From NCBI GenBank assembly GCA_937959285.1, contig CALGAR010000039.1:1-31655 (forward strand): a DNA stretch of 31,655 nt. Reading direction: 5' to 3'. The DNA comes from an uncultured Bryobacterales bacterium. GTDB lineage: Bacteria > Acidobacteriota > Terriglobia > Bryobacterales > Bryobacteraceae. Position numbers and translations under genes: made by a program. The notes under the pieces were generated by a model. That model saw only the letters and a list, made by a program, of their open reading frames with translations. It ran no database searches and was not told where the DNA came from. This document shows, piece by piece, positions 24,344-31,499 of the stretch; within the stretch, counting starts at the first letter, position 1; each line of letters begins with the position of its first letter.

Positions 24344-27300
24344 TTACTCCTTCGAAATCGTCTCGTCAAGATTCAGCAGCACGCGGGCCAGCGCCGTCCA
24401 CGCCGCCTCCTCTCCCCGCGGACGCTGTTTGTTCAGGAATGCCGTCAGCTCGGCGAGCTCCTCGGCATTCGGCTTCCGCGCCAGACACCGACGGAATGCA
24501 TAAGTGATGCGATCCTCATCTCGCATGCCGCCGTTCTTCAACGCGATCGCGCCGAGGGCTTTTGCAGCCTCAAAGAACAGCGGCTCGTTTAGCGTCGTCA
24601 ACGCCTGCAAGGGCGTGTTGGACCGCACACGCCTTACGCACGACATGTCGCCGTTTGGCGCGTCGAATGTCTGAAGCATTGGATACGGCACCGAGCGGTA
24701 GCGGAATGTGTAGATCGCACGGCGGTATCGATCCGGGCCATGCTCCTCATTCCATATCTTCGGCCCATAGCTGGCGGGCGGCTGGAAGAGAAACTCGGGC
24801 GCCGGGGGATAGACACTGGGACCCCCGATCTTCGGATTGAGCAGTCCGCTTGCTGCCAATGCGATGTCGCGAACAATTTCGGCTTCCACGCGGAACCGCG
24901 GGCCACGCGCAAGCAGCCGGTTATACGGATCGCGCTGATACAGCTCAGGCGTCACGCGAGAGGTTTGCTGGTAGGTTGCGGAAGTTACGATCAGCCGGTG
25001 CAGTTTCTTGAGGCTCCAGCCCGAGTCCATGAATTCTACCGCCAGCCAGTCGAGGAGTTCGGGATGCGACGGTTTCTCGGACTGCCGACCGAGATCTTCG
25101 CTGGTCTCTACCAATCCGGTGCCGAAGTAAGCTTGCCAGACACGGTTCACGATCGCTCGCGCCGTCGTCGGTGAGTTGCGCGCTACGAGCCATTTTGCGA
25201 ACGTCAGCCGGTTCAACGGCTCTCCCGGCGGCAGCGGATGCAGGAAGGCCGGCACACCCGGTTCCACCGCCTTGCCCGGCTTGAGGAAATCGCCGCGCAT
25301 CAGGACATGGGTTTGCCGGGGTTTTTCCCGTCTCTGGAGGACGAGCTGCGACGAACCTTCAGGATGCTGCTTCCACAGCGCAGCAATCTTCTCGTTTGCC
25401 TCGGCCCATTGGGGAACCGTCGTCCGCCAGTAGCTAAAGACCGCTTGCATTTGCTCCGGCGTCCGCTTCTCTCGCGGAATGGAGGTAATGATTTGCCGGA
25501 CGTTCGCGGGCAGGGGATCCGCGACGGGATCCGGAGCGTCGGTCACAGAGAGCCGGATCCGTCCCAGGTTATTGTTCTGGTTGTCGTCGCTGTTCCAGCC
25601 ACCATGCTTCTGGCTGAGATAGACGTAGAGGAGCGTATCCTTCGTCAGCTCAATCGGCTTTTCGAGAACGAAGACCGCTTTTCGCGGCTGGTTGCGGAGC
25701 ACGGGTCCGGCGTCGATACCCCAGGCGGTCGTATCCTTTCCGTCGATTGCGTACTCGATCGGTCCTGTAACGCGGAGTCCCTTCTTCTGCTCCTCGCTCT
25801 TGTCGTGAAACATTGGCTCGAGCGGAGCTTCGGGAAGGGAAATATCGGCAGTGGCGCGGATGATCTTGTGCTTAGTCGTCTTTTCCGGGGCATCCGCGGG
25901 CGCTGTTGCCACCTCGAACTCGGTCAGTGCGCCCGTACCCTTGATCGATCGTCCCGGTCCGCCGAGCGGAAGGTTGGGATCGTTCAACAGCTCGAGCCGG
26001 ACGGCAGTGATCTTTCTGGGGTCTGTCTTCACGATCAGTTGTACGCGGTGTTTGGTGGGAGCGTAGCCCTGGGCGAGAAGGGAGCCGTCTTCCATTGGAA
26101 GATACTTTTGCCCGCCCGTTGAGATATCCTCCGCCGTCGCGTTGACGATCGTCCAGTCGGGCTGATCGTTGCGTACCTGGTCTTCCCATTTCGCCATTCG
26201 CTCGGCCCAATCCGGCATACGGTGCTTCAGGCCGGCTTCGATATCGGCGATGGCGCGAAAGATCTCAGCGCGCTTCTGGTGTTCCGCGGGTGTGTAGACG
26301 GCGATGTTCGCCTCGTGTGAGTCGTTCAAAAAGGCGAAAAGACGGTAGTACTCTTCCTGCGTCAGCGGGTCGTACTTGTGATTGTGGCACTGGGCGCATT
26401 GAATGGTGAGCCCGAGGATGCTCTTGCCGATGGCGTCCATGCGGTCAAACATGGCCTCCATGCGAAACTGCTCGGGATCAATTCCTCCCTCCTCGTTAAT
26501 CATGGAGTTGCGCAGGAAGCCTGTGGCGACGAGCTGATCCTGTGTGGGGTTCGGCAGAAGGTCGCCCGCCACCTGCTCGATTACGAACCGGTCATACGGG
26601 AGGTCTTTGTTCAGGGCGTTGACGACCCAGTCGCGATAGAACCAGACCCACCGCTGCTTGTCTTTTTCAAATCCGTCGGAGTCGGCATATCTTGCGGCAT
26701 CGAGCCAGTGACGGCCCCAGCGTTCACCGTAGTGGGGAGAGGCAAGCAGCCGGTCAATTTGCTTCTCCATGCTGTTTTTGCTCCGGTCGCGGAGGAAGGC
26801 GTCCACTTCCTCAATGGTTGGCGGGAGTCCGGTGAGGTCCAGGCTTAAGCGGCGGAGGAGCGTAACCTTATCGGCCGGCGGGGATGGGCTGAGTCCTTCC
26901 TGTTCGAGTCGCGCCAGGATGAATTGGTCGATTGGGTTCTTTGCCCAGGTCTTGTTCCTGGTCTTGGGGATCGGGGGCCGTTGGGGCGGGCGGAAAGCCC
27001 AATGCTCCTGGACCACTTCTACTTTCGCGCTCGCATGATCGGGCCATTCTGCGCCCTGCTCGATCCAGCGCTTGATCAGAGCGGTTTGCGCCGCATCGAG
27101 CGGCTTGCCTCCCATCGGCATCCGCGGCTGATCGCCCATGCCGGCGATGCGCTGGTAGAGCGAACTCTCGTCAGGCTTGCCCGGATGAATCGCCTTGGCT
27201 GCGGACTCTTTTGCGTCCAGACGAAGGCCGCCCATTTGCAGCTTCGGCCCGTGGCACGAATAGCAGGACTGTTCGAGCACGGGCTTCACGTCGCGCACGA

Positions 27301-27397
27301 AGTCCACGCGCTCAGGCGGGCTCGCATTCTGTCCGGGCAGACCGGATCCTGCCGCCGCTGCCAGTACAAGCCACCCCAGCCGTCGCATGCGTCCCAT
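24344..27397 (-). CDS. PSCyt1-DUF1549-DUF1553 (PSD1) protein, planctomycete-type cytochrome
   Basis: 1017 residues. The start is either ATG at 27397 or the ATG three codons later; both keep the signal peptide (MRRLGWLVLAAAAGSGLPGQ). The PSCyt1 heme motif is CYSCH (45-49) in DVKPVLEQSCYSCHGPKLQMGGLRLD. DUF1549 (about 155-375) contains LLRRLSLDLTGLPPT, HYGERWGRHWLDAARYADSDG and a second CAQCHNHKYDPLTQEEYY. A central sugar-binding-like part (about 430-620) follows. DUF1553 (about 735-1000) contains FAKWLVARNSPTTARAIVNRVW, GTGLVETSEDLGRQSEKPSHPELLDWLA and LIVTSATYQQTS. Exported, probably binding two c-type hemes. It heads the operon with the DUF1501 gene. The family is widespread in Planctomycetes and Solibacter, and its reaction is not known. 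Confidence 0.94.
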   Translation of the reverse strand: MGRMRRLGWLVLAAAAGSGLPGQNASPPERVDFVRDVKPVLEQSCYSCHGPKLQMGGLRLDAKESAAKAIHPGKPDESSLYQRIAGMGDQPRMPMGGKPLDAAQTALIKRWIEQGAEWPDHASAKVEVVQEHWAFRPPQRPPIPKTRNKTWAKNPIDQFILARLEQEGLSPSPPADKVTLLRRLSLDLTGLPPTIEEVDAFLRDRSKNSMEKQIDRLLASPHYGERWGRHWLDAARYADSDGFEKDKQRWVWFYRDWVVNALNKDLPYDRFVIEQVAGDLLPNPTQDQLVATGFLRNSMINEEGGIDPEQFRMEAMFDRMDAIGKSILGLTIQCAQCHNHKYDPLTQEEYYRLFAFLNDSHEANIAVYTPAEHQKRAEIFRAIADIEAGLKHRMPDWAERMAKWEDQVRNDQPDWTIVNATAEDISTGGQKYLPMEDGSLLAQGYAPTKHRVQLIVKTDPRKITAVRLELLNDPNLPLGGPGRSIKGTGALTEFEVATAPADAPEKTTKHKIIRATADISLPEAPLEPMFHDKSEEQKKGLRVTGPIEYAIDGKDTTAWGIDAGPVLRNQPRKAVFVLEKPIELTKDTLLYVYLSQKHGGWNSDDNQNNNLGRIRLSVTDAPDPVADPLPANVRQIITSIPREKRTPEQMQAVFSYWRTTVPQWAEANEKIAALWKQHPEGSSQLVLQRREKPRQTHVLMRGDFLKPGKAVEPGVPAFLHPLPPGEPLNRLTFAKWLVARNSPTTARAIVNRVWQAYFGTGLVETSEDLGRQSEKPSHPELLDWLAVEFMDSGWSLKKLHRLIVTSATYQQTSRVTPELYQRDPYNRLLARGPRFRVEAEIVRDIALAASGLLNPKIGGPSVYPPAPEFLFQPPASYGPKIWNEEHGPDRYRRAIYTFRYRSVPYPMLQTFDAPNGDMSCVRRVRSNTPLQALTTLNEPLFFEAAKALGAIALKNGGMRDEDRITYAFRRCLARKPNAEELAELTAFLNKQRPRGEEAAWTALARVLLNLDETISKE

Positions 27398-27443
27398 TTC
27401 GTATTAGCGTCCCTCCGCTGCCTGTATATTAGATAACAGTCCA

Positions 27444-27479
27444 GCGTCAGACGCTAGCCCCAGGCCGTGGAGGGGCTAG
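27444..27479. repeat. Two adjacent dyads upstream of the DUF1553 gene
   Basis: GCGTC-A-GACGC (27444-27454) is followed at once by CTAGCCCC (27454-27461)/GGGGCTAG (27472-27479), a perfect 8-bp stem with a 10-base loop. They lie 47-82 bases before the DUF1553 start, in a 169-base gap (27398-27566) between two minus-strand genes. They could terminate or attenuate transcripts coming from the upstream gene, or bind a regulator. Confidence 0.4.
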
Positions 27480-27566
27480 TGCCGCCAGGGCCATACGAAA
27501 GAGAGGAGTGGCGCACGAGACAGAAAGATGGCGTAGCTCGAAGGGAACGGGGAAGTCCGCTGAGAA

Positions 27567-27995
27567 CTAGCGCTGCCAGGGCGTGGTTTGAACGCCTCTG
27601 TCGCGATTGGCTACGCGGTCGTAGATGTGGCGCTGATTTACGGAGCCGAGGCCCTCGTTGTAGAGGCTGATCAGGCCGAGGCCTTCCTTCAGGTCTTCCG
27701 TAAAGTCGTGGAGCGCCCGGAGATGCTCCGCTCGGGCTGGCTCACGCCGACCGCTCGGTGTTTCGAACACCTTCTGATAGCCGAGGTCTGTCAGCACGGC
27801 AATTTCATTGCCGTGCCTCAGGCCGACTATCCCAATCAAAGGCGTATCGCCGCGCTGTTCCACGACAGCTGCGAAGCCGTCTCGCGTCACAACGGTGCGT
27901 CCCTGCTCCTGGGCGACCTGGAACCCGATCTCCTTGAGACTCTGGAGGCGCTCCTCGAACGTTGGGACGGCTGGCTTTTCCCTGCGGAAGAACAT
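27567..27995 (-). CDS. Small conserved acidobacterial protein of unknown function
   Basis: 142 residues, ATG at 27993-27995. No signal peptide or membrane helix. The N-terminal two thirds form an alpha/beta domain (FEERLQSLKEIGFQVAQEQG, TVVTRDGFAAVVEQRGDTPLIGIVGL, EIAVLTDLGYQKVFET). The end, LISLYNEGLGSVNQRHIYDRVANRDRGV, is a phrase I associate with short acidobacterial hypothetical proteins. It is probably cytosolic. It is divergent from glycerol kinase, with just 24 bases between the start codons, so the two genes must share or overlap promoters. No motif suggests an enzyme. Confidence 0.72.
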   Translation of the reverse strand: MFFRREKPAVPTFEERLQSLKEIGFQVAQEQGRTVVTRDGFAAVVEQRGDTPLIGIVGLRHGNEIAVLTDLGYQKVFETPSGRREPARAEHLRALHDFTEDLKEGLGLISLYNEGLGSVNQRHIYDRVANRDRGVQTTPWQR

Positions 27996-28019
27996 ACGAA
28001 TTCATTATAAAATGCCTCG

Positions 28020-29498
28020 GTGGCATATATCCTGGCTTTAGACGAAGGAACGACCAGCGCGAGAGCCGCCCTGTACGACGAGCAGGCGCGACGAATCGCC
28101 ATTGAGGCTACTCCGATCGAAAGCACTCATCCCCAGCAGGGATGGGTGGAACAGGATGCTGAATCGATATGGCGGGCGCAACTGACGGCAGCGCTTCGGC
28201 TTCTCGATCGTGCAAAAGCCGCCCCCGGATCCGTCGCCGCCATCGGCATCACAAATCAACGCGAAACGACCATCGTTTGGGAGCGGGCGACCGGCAAACC
28301 TGTCGCGCCCGCGATCGTCTGGCAATGCCGCCGAACGGCCGACTTCTGCGCGCAGATCGCCTCCTCTGGCGTCGGACCGCTGATCGAGCGAAAGACGGGT
28401 CTGGTCATTGACGCCTACTTCTCGGCGAGCAAGCTCCGCTGGATCCTCGACAATGTCCCTGACGCCCGGAAAAAGGCGGCTGACGGGGAACTGCTGTTCG
28501 GAACGGTTGACACCTGGCTGGTCTGGAAGCTAACGAACGGCGCCGTTCACGTGACCGATATCTCCAATGCTTCCCGCACGATGCTGATGGATCTCGACTC
28601 GGGAACATGGGATGAGGCGCTTCTCGACATCTTTGAAATCCCGAGAGCCATGCTGCCCGAGATTGCTCCATCCGGCCACGTCTTCGGCGTAACTGCTGGA
28701 GAGCACCTCGGGGCAGAAATTCCGATTGCGGGGATCGCGGGCGATCAGCAGGCTGCGCTCTTTGGTCAGGCCTGCTTCCGTCCGGGCCGCTCCAAGAACA
28801 CCTACGGGACTGGCTGCTTCGCGCTGATGCACACCGGAAGCCGGTCGCCTCGGTCCTGCCATCGTCTGGTTACAACTCGGGCGGCAAGCCTCGACGATAC
28901 GCCGCAGTTCGCTATGGAAGGAAGCGTTTTCGTAGCGGGCGCGGCGATTCAATGGCTCCGGGACCGTCTGGGTCTGCTGGCCACGGCGGCGGAATCGGAG
29001 CAGATCGCGCTCTCGGTCCCCGATAACGGCGGGGTCTACCTGGTTCCCGCGTTTGTCGGGCTGGGCGCTCCGCATTGGCACCCTGCGGCTCGAGGACTGA
29101 TCAGCGGTATGACGTTCGGTACTGGGCGCGCTCACGTGGTGCGTGCGGCACTGGAGAGCATCGCCTATCAGACCCGGGAGCTGATCTCGGCGATGGAGGC
29201 TGACAGCGGCGAGAAGGTCTGCGAGCTTCGCGTGGACGGAGGGGCCTCCGCCAATAACTTCCTCATGCAGTTCCAGGCCGATATCCTGGGCTGCTGCATC
29301 GTTCGTCCAGCCGATATCGAGACGACAGCGCTTGGTGCGGCGTATCTGGCCGGGCTGTCTACAGGGTATTGGAAAGGGCCGGATTCGATCGAGACGTTCT
29401 GGCGGGCGGAGCGAACCTTCGAGCCGAAGATGTCGCACGATCAGCGCGACGCGCTCTACGAAGGATGGCAGCGGGCAGTGGCGCGGTGCCGTGCGTGA
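28020..29498 (+). CDS. glpK: Glycerol kinase
   Basis: 492 residues, close to the family's 495-505. The GTG start at 28020 gives the expected N-terminus (ILALDEGTTSARAALYD, the first phosphate-binding loop, with Glu replacing the commoner Gln). FGGY kinase marks: GWVEQDAESIW, AIGITNQRETTIVWERATGKPV, IVWQCRRTADFC, GTVDTWLVWKLTNG, TDISNASRTMLMDL, AGDQQAALFGQACFRPG, KNTYGTGCFALM, FVGLGAPHWHPAARGLISGMTFGT and LRVDGGASANNFLMQFQADIL. It phosphorylates glycerol to sn-glycerol-3-phosphate with ATP in the cytosol. No glpF or glpD is adjacent. No clear Shine-Dalgarno is seen, and the gap to the divergent gene is only 24 bases, so most promoter elements must lie inside that gene. Confidence 0.95.
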   Translation: MAYILALDEGTTSARAALYDEQARRIAIEATPIESTHPQQGWVEQDAESIWRAQLTAALRLLDRAKAAPGSVAAIGITNQRETTIVWERATGKPVAPAIVWQCRRTADFCAQIASSGVGPLIERKTGLVIDAYFSASKLRWILDNVPDARKKAADGELLFGTVDTWLVWKLTNGAVHVTDISNASRTMLMDLDSGTWDEALLDIFEIPRAMLPEIAPSGHVFGVTAGEHLGAEIPIAGIAGDQQAALFGQACFRPGRSKNTYGTGCFALMHTGSRSPRSCHRLVTTRAASLDDTPQFAMEGSVFVAGAAIQWLRDRLGLLATAAESEQIALSVPDNGGVYLVPAFVGLGAPHWHPAARGLISGMTFGTGRAHVVRAALESIAYQTRELISAMEADSGEKVCELRVDGGASANNFLMQFQADILGCCIVRPADIETTALGAAYLAGLSTGYWKGPDSIETFWRAERTFEPKMSHDQRDALYEGWQRAVARCRA

Positions 29499-29813
29499 TC
29501 TGCCAGACTGGCGAATGCCTCTGCGCTGATCAGGGTGAAGTGGAGGCCGGGGTGCGCGCTTCCGGTCTCGCCGGTATATATTGAACGCTGGTGCGCATGC
29601 CAGCCAACGTGACGGGGAACACGAAGGTAGAGTGCTGCGTGCCGGGGGCGTCGACGCTGGTGAGGTACTGGCGTTGGCGCCTCAGTCGGTCAAAACGTAA
29701 AAAAGTGATGCAGACGTAAAAAAGTGATGCAAAGGTAACAAGTCCTTCTGCCGCGCCGCCTTCCTTTTCGGGCAGGCAGACATGAGGTGCAGCGCTTGAG
29801 CCGCTGCCGCCCG
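29499..29813. other. Gene-poor stretch after glpK
   Basis: I see no convincing gene here. A 105-codon frame on the minus strand (29530-29847) has no family resemblance and overlaps the end of the small zinc-ribbon-like ORF. Its last 45 codons look somewhat protein-like and might be a decayed remnant. The stretch contains the 18-bp direct repeat described separately and no clear glpK terminator. Confidence 0.5.
29695..29731. repeat. Two perfect 18-bp direct repeats, 19-bp period
   Basis: ACGTAAAAAAGTGATGCA occurs at 29695-29712 and again at 29714-29731 with one base between. A weaker third start (AAAGGTAACA) follows. Repeated short blocks like this occur at the ends of some insertion sequences and at regulator binding sites. 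Confidence 0.8.
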
Positions 29814-30041
29814 CTAAAGCCCCTGTTTCTTCTTTTCCAGGTTCCAAAGCCCCCGAGACAGAGCCCGGCCGCAGAACGGACAGTAATTGAGCCCTACATA
29901 GCTCGGCCGTTCCTCGCCGAATACGAGAAAGTAGTCCGTATCAATTTCGGTAAGAATGCGGCCGTTTGTAAGCAGGTGCAGCGGTGAGATCTTCGCCATT
30001 CCCCTGTCGACCAGATTCCCAAGCTCATCGCAGCAGCACAT
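29814..30041 (-). CDS. Small zinc-ribbon-like protein, possibly cut off by the insertion sequence
   Basis: 75 residues if the ATG at 30039-30041 is used. The frame stays open upstream into the insertion sequence, so the native start could lie further up and be lost. CCCDELGNLVDRG is at the start and YCPFCGRALS near the C-terminus. Together these give four or more cysteines able to form a zinc ribbon, a layout seen in many short conserved proteins with a final CPFCG motif. The central part (PLHLLTNGRILTEIDTDYFLVFGEERPSYVG) is beta-like. Only a weak GAAG stands before the ATG. The IS left end (30070) is 28 bases upstream, so expression from its old promoter is probably broken. Moderate confidence that it is a real gene. 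Confidence 0.5.
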   Translation of the reverse strand: MCCCDELGNLVDRGMAKISPLHLLTNGRILTEIDTDYFLVFGEERPSYVGLNYCPFCGRALSRGLWNLEKKKQGL

Positions 30042-30069
30042 TGCTTCATTGTAGGCTTTGAAACACTCG

Positions 30070-30082
30070 TGTCCAAAACAGC
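30070..30082 (+). repeat. Left terminal inverted repeat of the insertion sequence
   Basis: TGTCCAAAACAGC, matched by the reverse complement of 31461-31473 with one difference (C/T at the tenth base). Confidence 0.8.
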
Positions 30083-30092
30083 ATCGTAGTTG

Positions 30093-30164
30093 AAGGTTGA
30101 ACGGTCCTGCTACGGTGGAAGAGTTCCGGCAAGAACGGATCCATCGAACCGGAGGTTCAACCTT
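30093..30164 (+). promoter_or_regulatory. Transposase leader dyad overlapping the ribosome-binding region
   Basis: AAGGTTGAAC (30093-30102) and GTTCAACCTT (30155-30164) are perfect 10-bp complements. The second arm covers the gap between the Shine-Dalgarno (GGAGG, 30151-30155) and the TTG start (30163). A smaller hairpin, GAACC (30146-30150)/GGTTC (30154-30158), also involves the Shine-Dalgarno. A transcript that reads in from outside would contain both arms and could hide the start site. Confidence 0.6.
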
Positions 30165-31350
30165 GAATCGAGTATCCAGCATTTTCAGCCAACTTCTCCA
30201 GTGGTTCCCGCGCGGGGAGTTCGAAGCACTGGTCCGCAAGCACGGCGCGGAGCGGCGGAGCAAAGGATTCAGTTGTTGGGGGCAATTCGTGGCGATGCTG
30301 TTTTGCCAACTGGGGCAGGCCAAGAGCCTGCGGGAGATCCACGAGGGCCTGCGGGCCAGCGAGGGACGTCTGCGGCACCTGGGCCTGACCGACGCCCCGC
30401 CGCGGTCCACGCTGGCCTACGCCAACCAACACCGGACGCACCGGTTGTTCGAGGAACTGTTCCAGGTCACCTTCCGGCGCTGCCGGGCGCAGTTGCAGGC
30501 CGCGGGCGTCTATGGGAGAGCAGCGGCGCTGGGTCACCGGCTGTTCAGCCTGGACGCCACGGTGATCGACCTGTGCGCGGCGGTGTTCGACTGGGCCAAG
30601 TTCCGCACCACCAAGGGGGCGGTGAAGCTGCACCTGCTGCTGGACCATGAGGGTCACCTGCCGGCCTACGCTGTGATCACACCGGGCAAGCAGCACGAGA
30701 TCCGGGTGGCCCGGCGCCTGAAACTGCCGCCGGGCTCGATGCTGGTCTTCGACCGGGGCTACTCGGACTACGATTGGTTCGCCGCGCTGAGTCGGCAGAA
30801 GGTCTTCTTCGTGACGCGGCTGAAAGAACAGGCCGACTTCGTGGTGCTCGAGCGGCGCGCCATAACCGACGGCGAGAGGAAGGCCGGTGTGCGCCGGGAT
30901 GAGATCCTCGTGTTCCGCCAGCAGGCCACGGCCGACAACGACCGGTTCTTCCGGCGGGTAGTCTACTGGGATGCCGACAAGGAGCGGGAGTTCGTCTTCC
31001 TGACGAACCATTTCGAACTGGTCCCCTCGCAGGTGGCCGCGGTCTACAAGCAGCGCTGGCAGGTGGAGCTGTTCTTCAAGGCCCTGAAGCAGAACCTGCG
31101 GGTGAAGACCTTCGTGGGCACCTCGGCCAACGCGCTGAAGATCCAGATTTGGACAGCACTGATCTCCATCCTGCTTATCAAGTTCCTGCAGTTGCGCTCG
31201 CGGCTGGGCTGGAGCCTGTCCCGACTGGTGGCCCTGCTGCGGCAACAGTTGTTTGTTTACCGCGACTTGTGGCGCTGGATCGACCATCCTTTCGAGGGGC
31301 CGCCCCGGCCGCTGGCCGACCGGGTGGAGCAACTGGCGATTTCGTGGTGA
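30163..31350 (+). CDS. IS4-family transposase (DDE, with DUF4372-like N-terminus)
   Basis: 395 residues. The TTG at 30163 is chosen because GGAGG stands 7 bases upstream and because NRVSSIFSQLLQWFPRGEFE matches the usual N-terminus of this group; an earlier TTG at 30097 lacks a binding site. Residues 1-75 resemble DUF4372 (KGFSCWGQFVAMLFCQL, AKSLREIHEGLRA). The catalytic domain has DDE residues in FSLDATVIDL, MLVFDRGYSDYDWF, and the IS4 signature Y-x2-R-x3-E-x6-K in YKQRWQVELFFKALK. All three parts are present and the frame is intact, so the element may be active. It cuts and pastes DNA by acting on the terminal repeats. Base composition differs from the host genes, pointing to recent arrival. 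Confidence 0.94.
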   Translation: MNRVSSIFSQLLQWFPRGEFEALVRKHGAERRSKGFSCWGQFVAMLFCQLGQAKSLREIHEGLRASEGRLRHLGLTDAPPRSTLAYANQHRTHRLFEELFQVTFRRCRAQLQAAGVYGRAAALGHRLFSLDATVIDLCAAVFDWAKFRTTKGAVKLHLLLDHEGHLPAYAVITPGKQHEIRVARRLKLPPGSMLVFDRGYSDYDWFAALSRQKVFFVTRLKEQADFVVLERRAITDGERKAGVRRDEILVFRQQATADNDRFFRRVVYWDADKEREFVFLTNHFELVPSQVAAVYKQRWQVELFFKALKQNLRVKTFVGTSANALKIQIWTALISILLIKFLQLRSRLGWSLSRLVALLRQQLFVYRDLWRWIDHPFEGPPRPLADRVEQLAISW

Positions 31351-31460
31351 GACGGTCTTGGACAGCATGTACCAGCGTCGGAGGGGAACCTGGGGCGAGG
31401 GATCAGCCCACAACGGGCGACAAAGGGCTTCTTTTCAACACAGGTACGGCAGGGGGATCA

Positions 31461-31473
31461 GCTATTTTGGACA
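31461..31473 (-). repeat. Right terminal inverted repeat of the insertion sequence
   Basis: GCTATTTTGGACA, the inverse of the left repeat at 30070-30082 with one difference. It lies 111 bases after the transposase stop; that stretch shows no gene. Confidence 0.8.
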
Positions 31474-31499
31474 GCAGTGAGCAGATTTACAGAATTTTC

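Larger units (their letters stand above)
30070..31473 (+). mobile_element. Complete IS4-family insertion sequence
   Basis: About 1.40 kb bounded by inverted repeats TGTCCAAAACAGC (30070-30082) and GCTATTTTGGACA (31461-31473), 12 of 13 matching. The similarity may extend outward (CACT, two different bases, then TGTCC), which would put the ends at 30064 and 31479. It contains one intact transposase gene. Its GC content is clearly above that of the left flank (77% and 63% in two hand-counted 60-base lines against 53%). I found no target-site duplication next to either pair of ends. It sits between the small zinc-ribbon-like ORF and the sigma-54-type activator gene. Confidence 0.88.

Noticed and set aside
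29530..29847. 105-codon minus-strand frame
   Set aside because: Part of it is only the translated tandem repeat, and it overlaps the zinc-ribbon-like ORF. The last 45 codons might be a remnant but cannot be supported as a gene.
30157..31413. 418-codon open frame antisense to the transposase
   Set aside because: The plus-strand transposase has all catalytic motifs. The antisense product is Gln/Leu/Arg-rich with no recognisable domain.
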